DNA from: Mycobacterium pseudokansasii
GTDB lineage: Bacteria > Actinomycetota > Actinomycetes > Mycobacteriales > Mycobacteriaceae
Assembly (NCBI RefSeq): GCF_900566075.1
Contig: NZ_UPHU01000001.1
Location: 1,860,001 to 1,924,000, forward strand
Direction: 5' to 3'
Length of the DNA stretch: 64,000 nucleotides
The number at the start of each line of letters is the position of its first letter. The stretch's first letter is position 1. Positions 9,840 through 18,324 of this stretch are shown here, piece by piece. The notes below the pieces were generated by a model, which was not told where the DNA came from, ran no database searches, and saw only the letters and a program-made list of their open reading frames with translations. The position numbers and the translations under genes are program-made.

Positions 9840-11484
9840 CCTGACTTCGGTCATTTAGTGCGTAGGTCGGCTCCGCTGATTTGGGCGAGGGCGTCGCGTA
9901 GGTCGGCGGGCAGTGGATCGGCGGCGGTGAGGGTGTGTTGGCCGGCTCGGATGTCCACGGTGCGGTATCGGCGTGTGGTGCGCACGAATTGCCGGATACT
10001 CCAACCGGTTTGGTGTTCGATCCAGTGGCTGACTGCGAGCGCGGCGAACACGATGTTTAGGTGGGCCTCGATGGACTCGCGTTTGTGGTGGTAGATCGGG
10101 CGGGCGGCCAGGTCGTGCTTGGACATCCGGAACGCCTTCTCGATCCGCCACAACTGGTGATACGCATCGATGACGAAGTCTGCGGTCTGGCCGGTCAGGT
10201 TGGTGGTGTAGCCCTTGATCCCGGCCAACTCGCGGGCTTTGGCTTCTAACTCCCGGTTCACCGACCGGTTCTCGCCGGTCACGGTGATGAACCGGTTGCG
10301 TTTGAGGGGGGCCTTCCCGTCGACGGCGGCCTGGGCTTTGGCTACCTGCTCATCGATACCACGCAGGGTGCGCCGGGCCCGGTCAGCACGGTACTGGTAG
10401 AAGATGACCCGGTCGGGGATCCCGCGGGCCTTCTCCTTGCTGCTGGCCGGCCAGGCCTGGGTGAAGATGTGCCCGTCAGGGATGTCCTCGCCGGGATGCT
10501 TGTCGCGCCATTCGCGTATGACGCCGGGCAGGAACGGGATCCTGGAGCCGAGGATGAAGGTCAGCCCGGCGGCGTAGATCGCTTTCTGGTTGTCCTCGGA
10601 GATCATGCCGGCATCAGCGACCACTGTGACATCGGTGAGTTGGTGGGCCTTCTTGAAGGCGTTGATGACGGGCAGCATCGTCTTGGTTTCACCCTTGTCG
10701 CCTTCAAATGCGTGTACTGCCAATGGAAATCCAGTCGCATCGGTGAGCAGGCCGATGGTGATCTGCGGTTCGAGCCGACGTTCTTTGGAGAATCCGGGCT
10801 CGCGGAATCCGTCGGCCTTATCGGTCTCGAAGTACAGCGTCGAGACGTCGTAGAGCACCAACGACGCCGGCCCCAACGCCGCCTGAACCGCGCACGCCTT
10901 GGACAACGCCCGGCCGAAAGCCGCTGTGGCGAACCGCGGCAGGTGCCGGGTCAGGGTGCGGTAGGACACCGTGGCGATACCGGTCTCGGCCAGTACCCGC
11001 AGCGAGTCGGCCTTACTGGTCGGCTCGATGATCCGGGCCAGCACCAGATCCCGGAACACCTCATCGGCTCCAGCGGCCCGATCGAAGCCAAGCCGGACAT
11101 ACGCAGCGCACAAGCTGTTCCACAAAAACGCCATCCGCGAAGAGACGATTTCCAAAGAGGCACCGGATATTTCGGTGTCACCGACATCAAGGTCGAGGGT
11201 CTGCTGACCTCCAGTAAGCCGCCGTACGGCCGCCGTCTTGAGTGCTTGCAATTCCACCGCGTCATGAGCCGAACCCACATGCTCGATCGAGCGTGCACCG
11301 CGCCGCGACGACCACACAATCTGCACCGCTGTCGCCCCCGACTTGGTCCTCACCGTCCGCATATAGGCCACTCCGGCACCCGACGAACCCATCCGTTAGT
11401 GCACACATTCCGGCCCCAACGACCACAAAACAGCAGGTCCAAGCGTCGCGCCAACCCCAAACCGGAAAAGTGACCGAAGTCAGG
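9840..11484 (-). mobile_element. IS1634/IS1549-type insertion sequence
   Basis: 1645 bp with terminal inverted repeats CCTGACTTCGGTCA at 9840-9853 and its complement TGACCGAAGTCAGG at 11471-11484 (14 of 14, then about 2 more of 3). It contains one transposase gene on the minus strand. It is flanked by 468-469-bp direct repeats. Members of this family (IS1634 of Mycoplasma mycoides, IS1549 of M. smegmatis) are known for unusually long, variable-length target duplications, which fits well. Confidence 0.88.
9851..11392 (-). CDS. IS1634-family (IS4-superfamily) DDE transposase
   Basis: 513 residues, full length. Seen: VLYDVSTLYFETDKADGFRE (first catalytic Asp region), GLLTDATGFPLAVHAFEGDK, VVADAGMISEDN (second Asp), and the C-terminal YHQLWRIEKAFRMSKHDL with the catalytic Glu and the Y-R-E-K type signature, then RPIYHHKRESIEAHL. 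ATG at 11392; an internal ATG (MRTVRTKSG) ten codons in is an alternative. The stop lies inside the left terminal repeat. No frameshift or stop is seen, so the element may be active or recently so. Confidence 0.93.
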   Translation of the reverse strand: MGSSGAGVAYMRTVRTKSGATAVQIVWSSRRGARSIEHVGSAHDAVELQALKTAAVRRLTGGQQTLDLDVGDTEISGASLEIVSSRMAFLWNSLCAAYVRLGFDRAAGADEVFRDLVLARIIEPTSKADSLRVLAETGIATVSYRTLTRHLPRFATAAFGRALSKACAVQAALGPASLVLYDVSTLYFETDKADGFREPGFSKERRLEPQITIGLLTDATGFPLAVHAFEGDKGETKTMLPVINAFKKAHQLTDVTVVADAGMISEDNQKAIYAAGLTFILGSRIPFLPGVIREWRDKHPGEDIPDGHIFTQAWPASSKEKARGIPDRVIFYQYRADRARRTLRGIDEQVAKAQAAVDGKAPLKRNRFITVTGENRSVNRELEAKARELAGIKGYTTNLTGQTADFVIDAYHQLWRIEKAFRMSKHDLAARPIYHHKRESIEAHLNIVFAALAVSHWIEHQTGWSIRQFVRTTRRYRTVDIRAGQHTLTAADPLPADLRDALAQISGADLRTK

Positions 11485-11952
11485 TCGTACCACCACCAGT
11501 CGGCGCGCTCGCCGGTAGGCCCGGGGCACGGCGCGACGACGGGCGGGGAAAGGTTGGGCGGACGCGCCCGCGATCCTGCGCTAAGCGGTCGGCCGCAGTT
11601 GTCGGTGACGGTGAAAGCGTCAGCGGGTCCGGTGATGGTGATGACGCCGCGGTGGTGCAGCCGGTGGTGTAGGGGCATAGCAGTACCAGGTTGGTCGCAA
11701 ATCCGTAGGCTACCCCCCCCACAGGCGGGGCATTAAAGCTCACCGGTTCCACTCCACCAGCTTCATCCGCACGTCGACACCTGGCCCGAGCTTCTGCTTG
11801 AGACCCTGCATAAAGCCCCACTGACGCACCGCCTGGTCAGCCAAACGCCGACATAGCCGCTCCACTGCGTCGACCGGCTGGTTTTCGTAGTCGATATCAC
11901 CGCGGGCATCCAACGTGTCCGTCGCGGAAGCAACCGGTACCTCGTTCTCTAA
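11485..11952. repeat. Right copy of the 468-469-bp direct repeat
   Basis: Matches 9371-9839 apart from one C fewer in the poly-C run. It begins directly after the IS right end and ends within the 103-residue gene, whose sequence continues without break into unduplicated DNA (CAGCAGCACC...). The right copy therefore keeps the original target gene whole. Confidence 0.88.
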
Positions 11953-12051
11953 CAGCAGCACCGCGAGCTGACGCTTGTCCACCAGCACCACCCACCGCAT
12001 CTGTGCAGGCAGTTTGGGGGGCGTCGTTTCATCCCTGGCTGCGTACGTCAT
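11740..12051 (-). CDS. Hypothetical protein, 103 residues
   Basis: Not recognised. The protein begins MTYAARDETTPPKLPAQ, has WVVLVDKRQLAVLLLENEV in the first third and ends KQKLGPGVDVRMKLVEWNR; it is soluble-looking, with no signal or membrane segment. ATG at 12051. It lies on the toxin-immunity strand, 104 bp downstream of the immunity gene, and just before a REP13E12 remnant. The IS inserted into it, but the long target duplication leaves this complete copy intact. Its role is unknown; it may belong to the polymorphic-toxin cassette or to the 13E12 module. Confidence 0.6.
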   Translation of the reverse strand: MTYAARDETTPPKLPAQMRWVVLVDKRQLAVLLLENEVPVASATDTLDARGDIDYENQPVDAVERLCRRLADQAVRQWGFMQGLKQKLGPGVDVRMKLVEWNR

Positions 12052-12155
12052 GTGCGTTCCTGCCTAAGTTCCTTCAGTCCCGCGCGGATACCAGCCCGGC
12101 CGCGCTCCCGATGCCCGGTACGCACCTGGTGCTGGCAACAGTTGGTGTCAAGCGA

Positions 12156-12425
12156 TTACCGGTATATCGGCCACGTCTCTAAATATGCGTCAATTGCTCG
12201 TTCGATTTTCAACCCATAATCATTCGGAACCCAATCAGGTCCAAAGGTCTTCATCAAGGCGTCGGAAAGCACGTCGATAACAGCGTCGCTCTGTTCGTTG
12301 GTCGGCTTCTCTGTGCGCCGAAGCTCGTCGAAGAGAGCGGGATTACGATTCTCTAATTCTCGCGCGATCACGGGACGGTGCTCCGCTGAAATAGCATCGA
12401 GAACGTTGCTCACGGATTTCTCCAT
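12156..12425 (-). CDS. Probable immunity protein of the polymorphic toxin
   Basis: 89 residues, acidic and predicted largely helical (KSVSNVLDAISAEHRPVIAR, VIDVLSDALMKTFGPDW, ERAIDAYLETWPIYR). No named family recognised. ATG at 12425 overlaps the end of the toxin C-terminal fragment by 16 bp (toxin stop at 12412-12410), the close coupling expected for a toxin and its cognate immunity protein. Function is inferred from position, size and charge. Because the toxin gene upstream is split by IS elements, this gene may now be an orphan antidote protecting against sister strains. Confidence 0.65.
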   Translation of the reverse strand: MEKSVSNVLDAISAEHRPVIARELENRNPALFDELRRTEKPTNEQSDAVIDVLSDALMKTFGPDWVPNDYGLKIERAIDAYLETWPIYR

Positions 12426-12943
12426 CCAGCCCGGCTGTTCGCCCAGGCGGTTACCACTTGGCCATCTTTGTTTAGGACCACTGTTGCGTCTTTCCCAACG
12501 TACACGTAAGCGCCTCTACCAAGCTCGTCCACTTTAAACCGGGGCGGCCCAACAGGATTCGCAACAGCATCTTGCATTGCCTTGTCGCTGACGCCATGAC
12601 CGCCGTCGCGTCCGGCGATCCTTCCTGCTCCATGATCGGTGATTCCGTTGATTCTGTTAGGCGGTGGGAATGGCGGTGTTTCCTGTGCTGGAGGGACTGG
12701 CTCTTGGCTTGAAGGCGCACCCGGCGGGGGCTCGGAACCGGCTGTACCCGGCTGCGTGGGGCCTGGGGCGGGTTCGCCTTCTATGGGTATGCCTAAGTCG
12801 TTTAAGCGGGCCCGGATTGCGGCTAGCCCGGATGTTTCGTGGGGTTGACGTGGTGGCCTGATCGGGTCGGATTGTGGTTTTGGATCTTGATTTTCGGTTG
12901 GGGGGTGCGGTGGTGGGCCCGGGTCAGCGGCTTCTGCGGGGTT
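12410..12943 (-). pseudogene. Polymorphic toxin, C-terminal fragment (IS-interrupted)
   Basis: About 178 codons that continue the reading frame of the fragment at 15479-16939. First comes a Pro-rich spacer (RARLNDLGIPIEGEPAPGP, QEPVPPAQETPPFPPPN), then a compact C-terminal domain of about 75 residues: NGITDHGAGRIAGRD, HGVSDKAMQDAVANPVGPP, GAYVYVGKDATVVLNKDG and VVTAWANSRAGWRNP. The His/Arg at the start, HGVSD...NP and the strand VVLNKDGQVVTAW recall BECR-fold RNase-type toxin tips (DUF4258/RelE-like). That assignment is tentative. The frame stays open into the IS1380 element up to 13222, but that part is not toxin. Confidence 0.7.
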
Positions 12944-14500
12944 CCTTGGGCCCGGGTGGTCCTTTCTTGGGGTCGTGGGGACGGTTGGGTAGTTGGTCAG
13001 CCGGGTTGCAGGCGGGCCAACGCGGTGGTCAACACGTCGGCCCAGGGTGCGTGCGCGGCGAGGCGCAGCCGGGTTCGGCGGGCGTGGCGGGCCAGGCGGC
13101 CGGCGATCGAAAACAGCCGCAGCCGTAGTCGTTTGGGTTCCCAGCGCCGCGCCGGGTGCTCCTCGAAGGCCAGCATTTGGCACCAGGCGGTCAGCTCCAT
13201 GGCCAGCTGCACCAATGCGCACCAGATCCGGTTTTGGTCGAATCCGTGCAGGGGGAGGTTGGCCAGGCCGGTGTCTTTGGCGACCCGGATGCGGTCTTCG
13301 CAGCGGGCGCGGCGGCGATGGCGCAGTTCGAGATCGGGCAGCTGCCCACGGGTGGTGTTGGTGACGAACGCGGTCAGCCGTAACCCGTCGCGGTCGGTGA
13401 AACGTAGCTGGGCGCCCGGATGAGGGCGTTCTTTGCGCACGATCAGCCGCATCCCCGCGGGCCAGTCCGACAGGTCAACGACCCCGGTTGCCTCGGTGAC
13501 CCACGCCCCGTCACGGACCTGCCCATCAGCGTCGTAGGCCGGGGTCCACGCCGTCTGGGGAATCGCGTCGATGCCGGTGGCCATCGTCTCGGTGAGGGCA
13601 AATCCCAGCGAGTAGGACAGCCGGCGCGCGCTCAGGTAGTTGAGGAATTCGTGGGTGGCCCCGGCGGCGTCGGTGCGCACCAGAACTTTCTTGCCGACCC
13701 GATAGCCGACCTGAAAGGGCAATTGCTCCAGCGCGCACGCGAGGACCGTTTTGTGGTCGGCGGCGGTGTTAGAGCCGGCATTGCCGGCCCGCAGCAAGAT
13801 CGCCAGCGACTCCCCCGTTCCCGCACTGCCGTGATCGACGAACGCACACAACGGGTGAAACCCAAAGCCACGCTTGAATGTTGGTGCGGCTTTCTCCTTC
13901 TCCGAGTGCGCGGTGACCAGGGTCGCATCCAAATCGATGATCAACGGGTGATCGGCATCGATCCCATGACCCGGCGAGGCCTGTCCAGCAGCCGCCCACG
14001 CCGCGGCACGTGCGGCGGCCCGCGCAGAGCCGATGGCCGCCAACGCTTTCGGGGCATCTGCGGCCAACGAAGTGATCAACCTCGACACGGTGGGATCGGA
14101 TGCGACCGTACCGAACACCCCGGGTTCGGCGCGCAGCAGGCCGACATCAGCCAGGCAGTCCCCACCGAGCGCCAGCGCGATAGCCACATCGAGCACGATC
14201 TTGCCGGGGTCGTGGCTGGCCAGCGGTTTACGCCACGGCGCCAACGCGCCCGACAACGCCCCGGTCAGCCTCACCCGCTCGGCGGCACGCAGCAGCACAA
14301 CCGCACCAGCATGCGACACGACACCGGTTGCACGACCATCCAACGCCAACGACGGGTAACACGACCTAGACTTGCCCACCAGATTGGTGCTCCGATTCTT
14401 GCGATGATCTGGTCCTTCAGCAAGCCAAATTATCCCAGCTCAGAGCACCTTTCTTCGTTCAACACACGCAATCAAGATCACTCAGTGTGAAAGCCCGAGG
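12944..14500 (-). mobile_element. IS1380-family insertion sequence
   Basis: About 1.55 kb around an IS1380-type transposase. Ends are approximate. Weak inverted similarity exists between CCTTGGGC at 12944 and the complement of GCCCGAGG at 14493-14500 (7 of 8). The right end directly touches the CTAG target of the IS5-family element. No target duplication could be identified. It interrupts the polymorphic toxin reading frame. Confidence 0.7.
12997..14379 (-). CDS. IS1380-family transposase
   Basis: 460 residues, full length for the family. Seen: DLDATLVTAHSEKEKAAPT with the first Asp, the RVGKKVLVRTDAAGATHEFL segment with the second Asp, RRRARCEDRIRVAKDTGLAN with the catalytic Glu region, and the typical NLPLHGFDQNRIWCALVQLA, followed by a basic tail. 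Start GTG at 14379. No internal stop or frameshift seen. Confidence 0.9.
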   Translation of the reverse strand: MGKSRSCYPSLALDGRATGVVSHAGAVVLLRAAERVRLTGALSGALAPWRKPLASHDPGKIVLDVAIALALGGDCLADVGLLRAEPGVFGTVASDPTVSRLITSLAADAPKALAAIGSARAAARAAAWAAAGQASPGHGIDADHPLIIDLDATLVTAHSEKEKAAPTFKRGFGFHPLCAFVDHGSAGTGESLAILLRAGNAGSNTAADHKTVLACALEQLPFQVGYRVGKKVLVRTDAAGATHEFLNYLSARRLSYSLGFALTETMATGIDAIPQTAWTPAYDADGQVRDGAWVTEATGVVDLSDWPAGMRLIVRKERPHPGAQLRFTDRDGLRLTAFVTNTTRGQLPDLELRHRRRARCEDRIRVAKDTGLANLPLHGFDQNRIWCALVQLAMELTAWCQMLAFEEHPARRWEPKRLRLRLFSIAGRLARHARRTRLRLAAHAPWADVLTTALARLQPG

Positions 14501-14504
14501 CTAG

Positions 14505-15474
14505 GGCGTGTCTCCCGAATTAATAGGTGTTGACCGGCGACGATTTGCTGATGACGCGGATGGGTGTGATTTCTGATGAGTTTTGGGCGGCTGTCGAATC
14601 GCTGATGCCATCGGATGAGGGCAAGCGGGGCGGCAGGTTCGGTGATCACCGGTTGATACTGGAAGGGATCGCATGGCGATTTCGCACTGGCAGCCCCTGG
14701 CGGGACCTGCCGGCCGATTTCGGGCCGTGGCAAACGGTGTGGAAGCGCCATCATCGATGGTCTTTGGACGGCACCTACGACGCGATGTTCGCTCAGGTTA
14801 GGGCGGTATTCGGGCTCGGCGCCGCGGTGGTCGCCGACGTCGAGAAGCTACTGTCGGTGGATTCGACAAACGTTCGGGCACATCAACATTGCGCGGGCGC
14901 ACGGTCTGACACGCTGGCAAAAGGGGGCTCTGTCGAATTACAAGAAATCTGCCGATGAGCCCGACGATCATGCGATCGGCCGCTCGCGCGGCGGGCTCAC
15001 TACGAAAATTCACGCTCTGACCGATCAGCGGCAAGCCCCGGTGGCGGTCCGCTTGACTGCCGGACAGGCCGGAGACAACCCTCAGTTGGTGCGGCTGCTC
15101 GACGACTACGCCGCAGCCGGCAAGGGAAAGGACGTGTCGGGCCGCAACTTCCGATTGCTCGCCGATAAGGCCTATTCACATCCGAGCACGCGTGCTGAAT
15201 TGCGTTCCAGGAGAGTCAAACACACAATTCCTGAACGCAAAGACCAGATCGCTCGACGTAAGGCCAAAGGATCAGCAGGCGGTCGCCCGCCCGCATTCGA
15301 CGCCGCCCTCTACGGGCTGCGCAACACCGTCGAGCGAGGCTTCAACCGGCTCAAGCAGTGGCGCGGCGTCGCAACCCGCTATGACAAATACGCCCTCACC
15401 TACCTCGGCGGCGTCCTACTGGCCTGCGCAGTCATCCATGCCCGCGTAGCGGCCACAGAATCGGGAGACACACC
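14505..15474 (+). mobile_element. IS5-family (IS427-like) insertion sequence
   Basis: 970 bp with terminal inverted repeats GGCGTGTCTCCCGA at 14505 and, at the right end, the complement of GGTGTGTCTCCCGA (one mismatch). It is bounded by CTAG on both sides (14501-14504 and 15475-15478), the target preference known for the IS427 group. It inserted immediately beside the IS1380-type element. Confidence 0.82.
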
Positions 15475-15478
15475 CTAG
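14527..15478 (+). CDS. IS5-family transposase in two frames (orfA/orfB)
   Basis: The first frame (14527-14958) begins with a DUF4096-type N-terminal part (ISDEFWAAVESLMPSDEGKR, GIAWRFRTGSPWRDLPADFG) and the first catalytic Asp in LSVDSTNVRAHQH. The second frame (from about 14925 to 15478) carries RGGLTTKIHALTD, LLADKAYSHPSTRAEL (second Asp) and NTVERGFNRLKQWRG (Glu). Together they make one complete DDE enzyme. The frames join near the run AAAAGGGGGC at 14919-14928 and need a +1 (or -2) shift. IS427-group elements often use programmed -1 frameshifting, so this arrangement could be either programmed or a one-base lesion. Confidence 0.78.
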
Positions 15479-16939
15479 GCGTTCGAGGAGAGGACCGCGC
15501 GAGGCGATGCAGGCGTTGTATTGGGCCGGCGGCAGCGGCCCGACGTTTTCGACGCCGCATCGGGCGTTCCACGCCCGTATCTCAGCGTTAACTTCGGCCC
15601 ATTCTGCGATCGCCTGCTCGGCGCTCATGTCTTTAGGGTCGACCGGCATGGGTGGCGGGGTCGGGTCACGCGGTGGGGGCAAAGATGGTGCCGCCGGCGC
15701 CGAGGCTAGCCCTGGCGGGCCGAAGCCCAGCATGTGGACACCGCCGTTGCCAGTCCCGGGTGTCGTAGCAGACGGCGCGGTACCGGCGGGACCGGGGTCG
15801 AGTGTGACGGGTGCGGGGGCAGGCGGCGATGCCTGCGCGGCCGGGGATTGGTGCGCGTGCGGGGATTGCGTCTGCGGCGGATCGGTGGAGGGCAGGTGTT
15901 GCGGTGCGTGCTCGTGCCGCACTTGCCCGGGATCGGCAAACTGCGTCGCTGCGGGTTCGGCGGTCGACGGCGACGGGTGGGGCTGGACGTGTGTTAGCGG
16001 GGTTGCCGCGGCAGCCGCGGCCGGTGCGCTGATCGCGGTGGCGGCCGTCGTCGAGACCGCGCCCGTGCTGACCGGGGCGGCCATGGCGGCGATCCCCGAA
16101 CTCAGCCGGGCAGCCAGCGAGGACAGCCAACCGCCGCCGGTGCCGGCCCCGGCTCCGACGCTGCCGCCGAAGGCGGGCAGGGGGCCGGCACCTGGCGGCA
16201 GCGGCACCGGCGGCGCGATGCCCGCCAGCTCGCCGGCCGCTGGTGGGGCTTGCCACGTTGGTGCCGCTGCTGAGGCCGCGGCCTGCGGTGATATGTGCCG
16301 TATCAGCGGGCTCGCGCCGGTCAAGGCATCGAGCAGCGACGATGCTGAGGGGGCTGGCGGTGATGGCGGCACCGTCGGATTCGGCGTGTGGGTGGTGGTG
16401 ATGGCGGCGACCGCCTGGATGTGGCCGCGCACCGCGCCTTCGCCGCCCAGCTCACCGGCGGAGCGCGCCACGTCGGTGGCGGTCTGCACCTCCTGGCCGG
16501 TGAAACGGGTCACCTGAACACGCAGATCGGCGCAGATGGCCTGGGCGGTGGGCTGCCGGGCGTACCAGCCCATCGAGCCCGGCGCATACATCGCGTCGGT
16601 GGCCGTCCAGCCCTCGGCGACCGCGAACCCTGACTGGTTGGCCCGCTCGACGGTGGCGAAGATGGAGTGCTTTTGCTGGTGCAGCACGGCGGCCCCGTCC
16701 TCGGCGGTGGCCGCTGCAGTATCGAGCAGCTCGGCTTCCTGTTCGGCGGTGATGGCGTGGCGGGCCAACGCGGCCTTCATCGCCTCATCGCCCTGACCCT
16801 GCCAGTCCAGCGAGTCGGCCTGGCTCTTGATCGTGCCCACCACCGAGCGGCGGCGCCCCGCCAGCTCGCGCCAGTGCGCGGCATTCTCGGTCAGATGCGA
16901 CACGGTGTAGCCGCGCAACGCCGACTGGGTGGGGATCAC
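15479..16939 (-). pseudogene. WXG-like polymorphic toxin, N-terminal fragment
   Basis: 487 codons from GTG at 16939 to the IS5 boundary. Residues 1-170 are helical and carry a WXG-type turn (SLDWQGQGDEAM, about 44-54), as in type VII (ESX) secretion substrates. Residues about 190-430 are a Pro/Ala/Gly-rich linker. The end (EWAEVNAEIRAWNARCG, PPAQYNACIASRGPLLER) matches a helix that normally leads to the toxin tip. The last codon Arg ends exactly at 15479 and is in phase with the fragment at 12943. The start overlaps the preceding EspC-like gene by GTGA. Broken by insertion of two transposons, so the full effector of about 665 residues cannot be made. Confidence 0.75.
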
Positions 16940-17239
16940 GCGTTACGGGCTGTTCCGGGGATCGTGGTGACCACGTATTTCAGCATGTCCGCGGCATCGG
17001 AGTCGGTGGCTTCATAACCGGTCGCCGCGACCTGGGTCATCCCGGCGGTGGTGGCGATCTTAGGGTGCAGGTCGGCAGTGGCGACCTGGGCCGCGCCGGT
17101 CAGCGGCGGCGAGCACCGTGGGCCACCCGCCAGACGGTTCCAGCGCTGGTGGCGCGGCGTGGAGATCGAAAGCCTCCACGTGCCAGCCGGTGCTGGTCAC
17201 CCGCAACTGGGCTGGGTTGACGCGAAGGTTGTCGCCCAC
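16936..17239 (-). pseudogene. EspC-like ESX secretion-associated protein, frameshifted
   Basis: Reads GDNLRVNPAQLRVTSTGWHV then EAFDLHAAPPALEPSGGWPTVLAA from GTG at 17239. Near 17103 the sequence must shift by one base to continue as LTGAAQVATADLHPKIATTA, GMTQVAATGYEATDSDAADM and LKYVVTTIPGTARNA to TGA at 16936-16938. The whole is about 100 residues, typical of the EspC/DUF2580 family that accompanies ESX substrates, and its stop overlaps the toxin GTG by 4 bp. The frameshift would destroy it unless it is a sequencing error. Confidence 0.68.
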
Positions 17240-18324
17240 GCGGGGATTGTAGCGGTGGCGACCGAACGAGGGTTGAGGCCACGGTGGACTACTCGGTGGC
17301 GATGTGCGTAATGGATGATGTCGGCGATCCGGGCGATCAGGTCGAGCTGATTTTCCAGCGTCAAGCTGTCCTGATGGTCGGCCAGCCACAGATCCAAGGG
17401 GGTGTCGGCCTTGGGCTGAGGAAAGACCAGGCCGACGCCGAGCTCGGGCTCGCTGACCAAGTCCTTGGGGGCCTGCAGCCCGTCGTAGGTCAGCCGCGAC
17501 AACAGGGCGTACTCGTGGGTGACGGCCTGCTTGCGGGCGTGATCGTCAGCTTTCGTCGAGCCCTGCCCCGCGGGGTAGAAGCGGATGCGAACGTGATCTT
17601 CGGTGTTGACGTGGTGAAAGGCCGGCCAATCCTGCCAGCCGTCGCCGTCGGCCAGCGGCTTTTCGTCGATGATCCAGGACCCGACTTCACGCTGGCGCCG
17701 TGGTGCCAGGCCGATCGCCTTCATCAGGCCGGCGATGACTTGGCTATCGCGCTCGCTGATCGGGTCGTGCCTGGCGGGGGCCAGCGGACGCTCGGAGATG
17801 CCGGGCAGGCCGGTGGTTTTCGTGTGGCCGTCCAGGCCGTAGAGGTTGATCCGCGAGCTCGGCGGTAGGTCGCACTCGAAGTCGGGGCTGTGCAGGAACA
17901 CCAGCTCTTGTACGTAGGGGATGCGGTCGCGCGCCTGTTCGCCGCCGCGTTGCCGAATCGCGTCTTTGAGCAGCGACGAAAAATACTGAGCCTTACGGCG
18001 AGTGAGTAATAAGGGGGAGTCTTCGGCGCGATGCCCGGTGCGCATCCAGACGTGGTCATTGCCGCGCAAGATGCCCCGGTAGTGCTTCAGCTCAATCAGG
18101 TAAAGCGTGTCGCGGGCCAGGACCAGCAGGTCGACCTCATGCCAGCGGCCGCGGCTGTCGCGGAACTCGAAGTTGGCCCAGGCGCGGAATGGCTCGGCGT
18201 CGGGCAGCTTCTGCTTGACGGCCTGCAGCCCTTGCCTTTCATGCGGGAACTGCGACTCGGCGATCGTGACCCAGCGACCGTCCTTCACCGCTAGAGCCAT
18301 CCCCTTGTCGCGGACCTGCATCAC
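17197..18324 (-). pseudogene. NERD-domain protein kinase, 3'-truncated
   Basis: Intact 5' end: RWVTIAESQFPHERQGLQAV, AWANFEFRDSRGRWHEVDLL and LYLIELKHYRGILRG form a NERD (nuclease-related) domain with the E-x-K motif at residues about 60-110. A kinase-like region follows, ending YAHRHRVVHRGLNPRSV, the HRD catalytic-loop position. Similarity stops there, near 17270; the remaining frame to 17197 is antisense to the EspC-like gene. NERD plus Ser/Thr kinase is the N-terminal plan of PglW-type kinases of BREX type 2 and related methylation-based phage-defence systems, normally over 1000 residues. Most of the kinase and everything after is lost. Start could be 18324, 18321 or 18300. Confidence 0.72.
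17246..17251 (-). promoter_or_regulatory. Probable -10 box of the EspC-like/toxin operon
   Basis: Minus strand TACAAT, six bases before the GTG at 17239. The spacing means transcription would begin at the start codon, a leaderless mRNA as is common in mycobacteria. No clear -35. The box lies just past the point where kinase similarity ends. Confidence 0.5.

Noticed and set aside
14501..15478. IS5-family element as a composite transposon end with the IS1634-type element
   Set aside because: The flanking elements are of different families with different ends, and the DNA between them is resident toxin and 103-residue gene sequence, so no composite transposon is supported.
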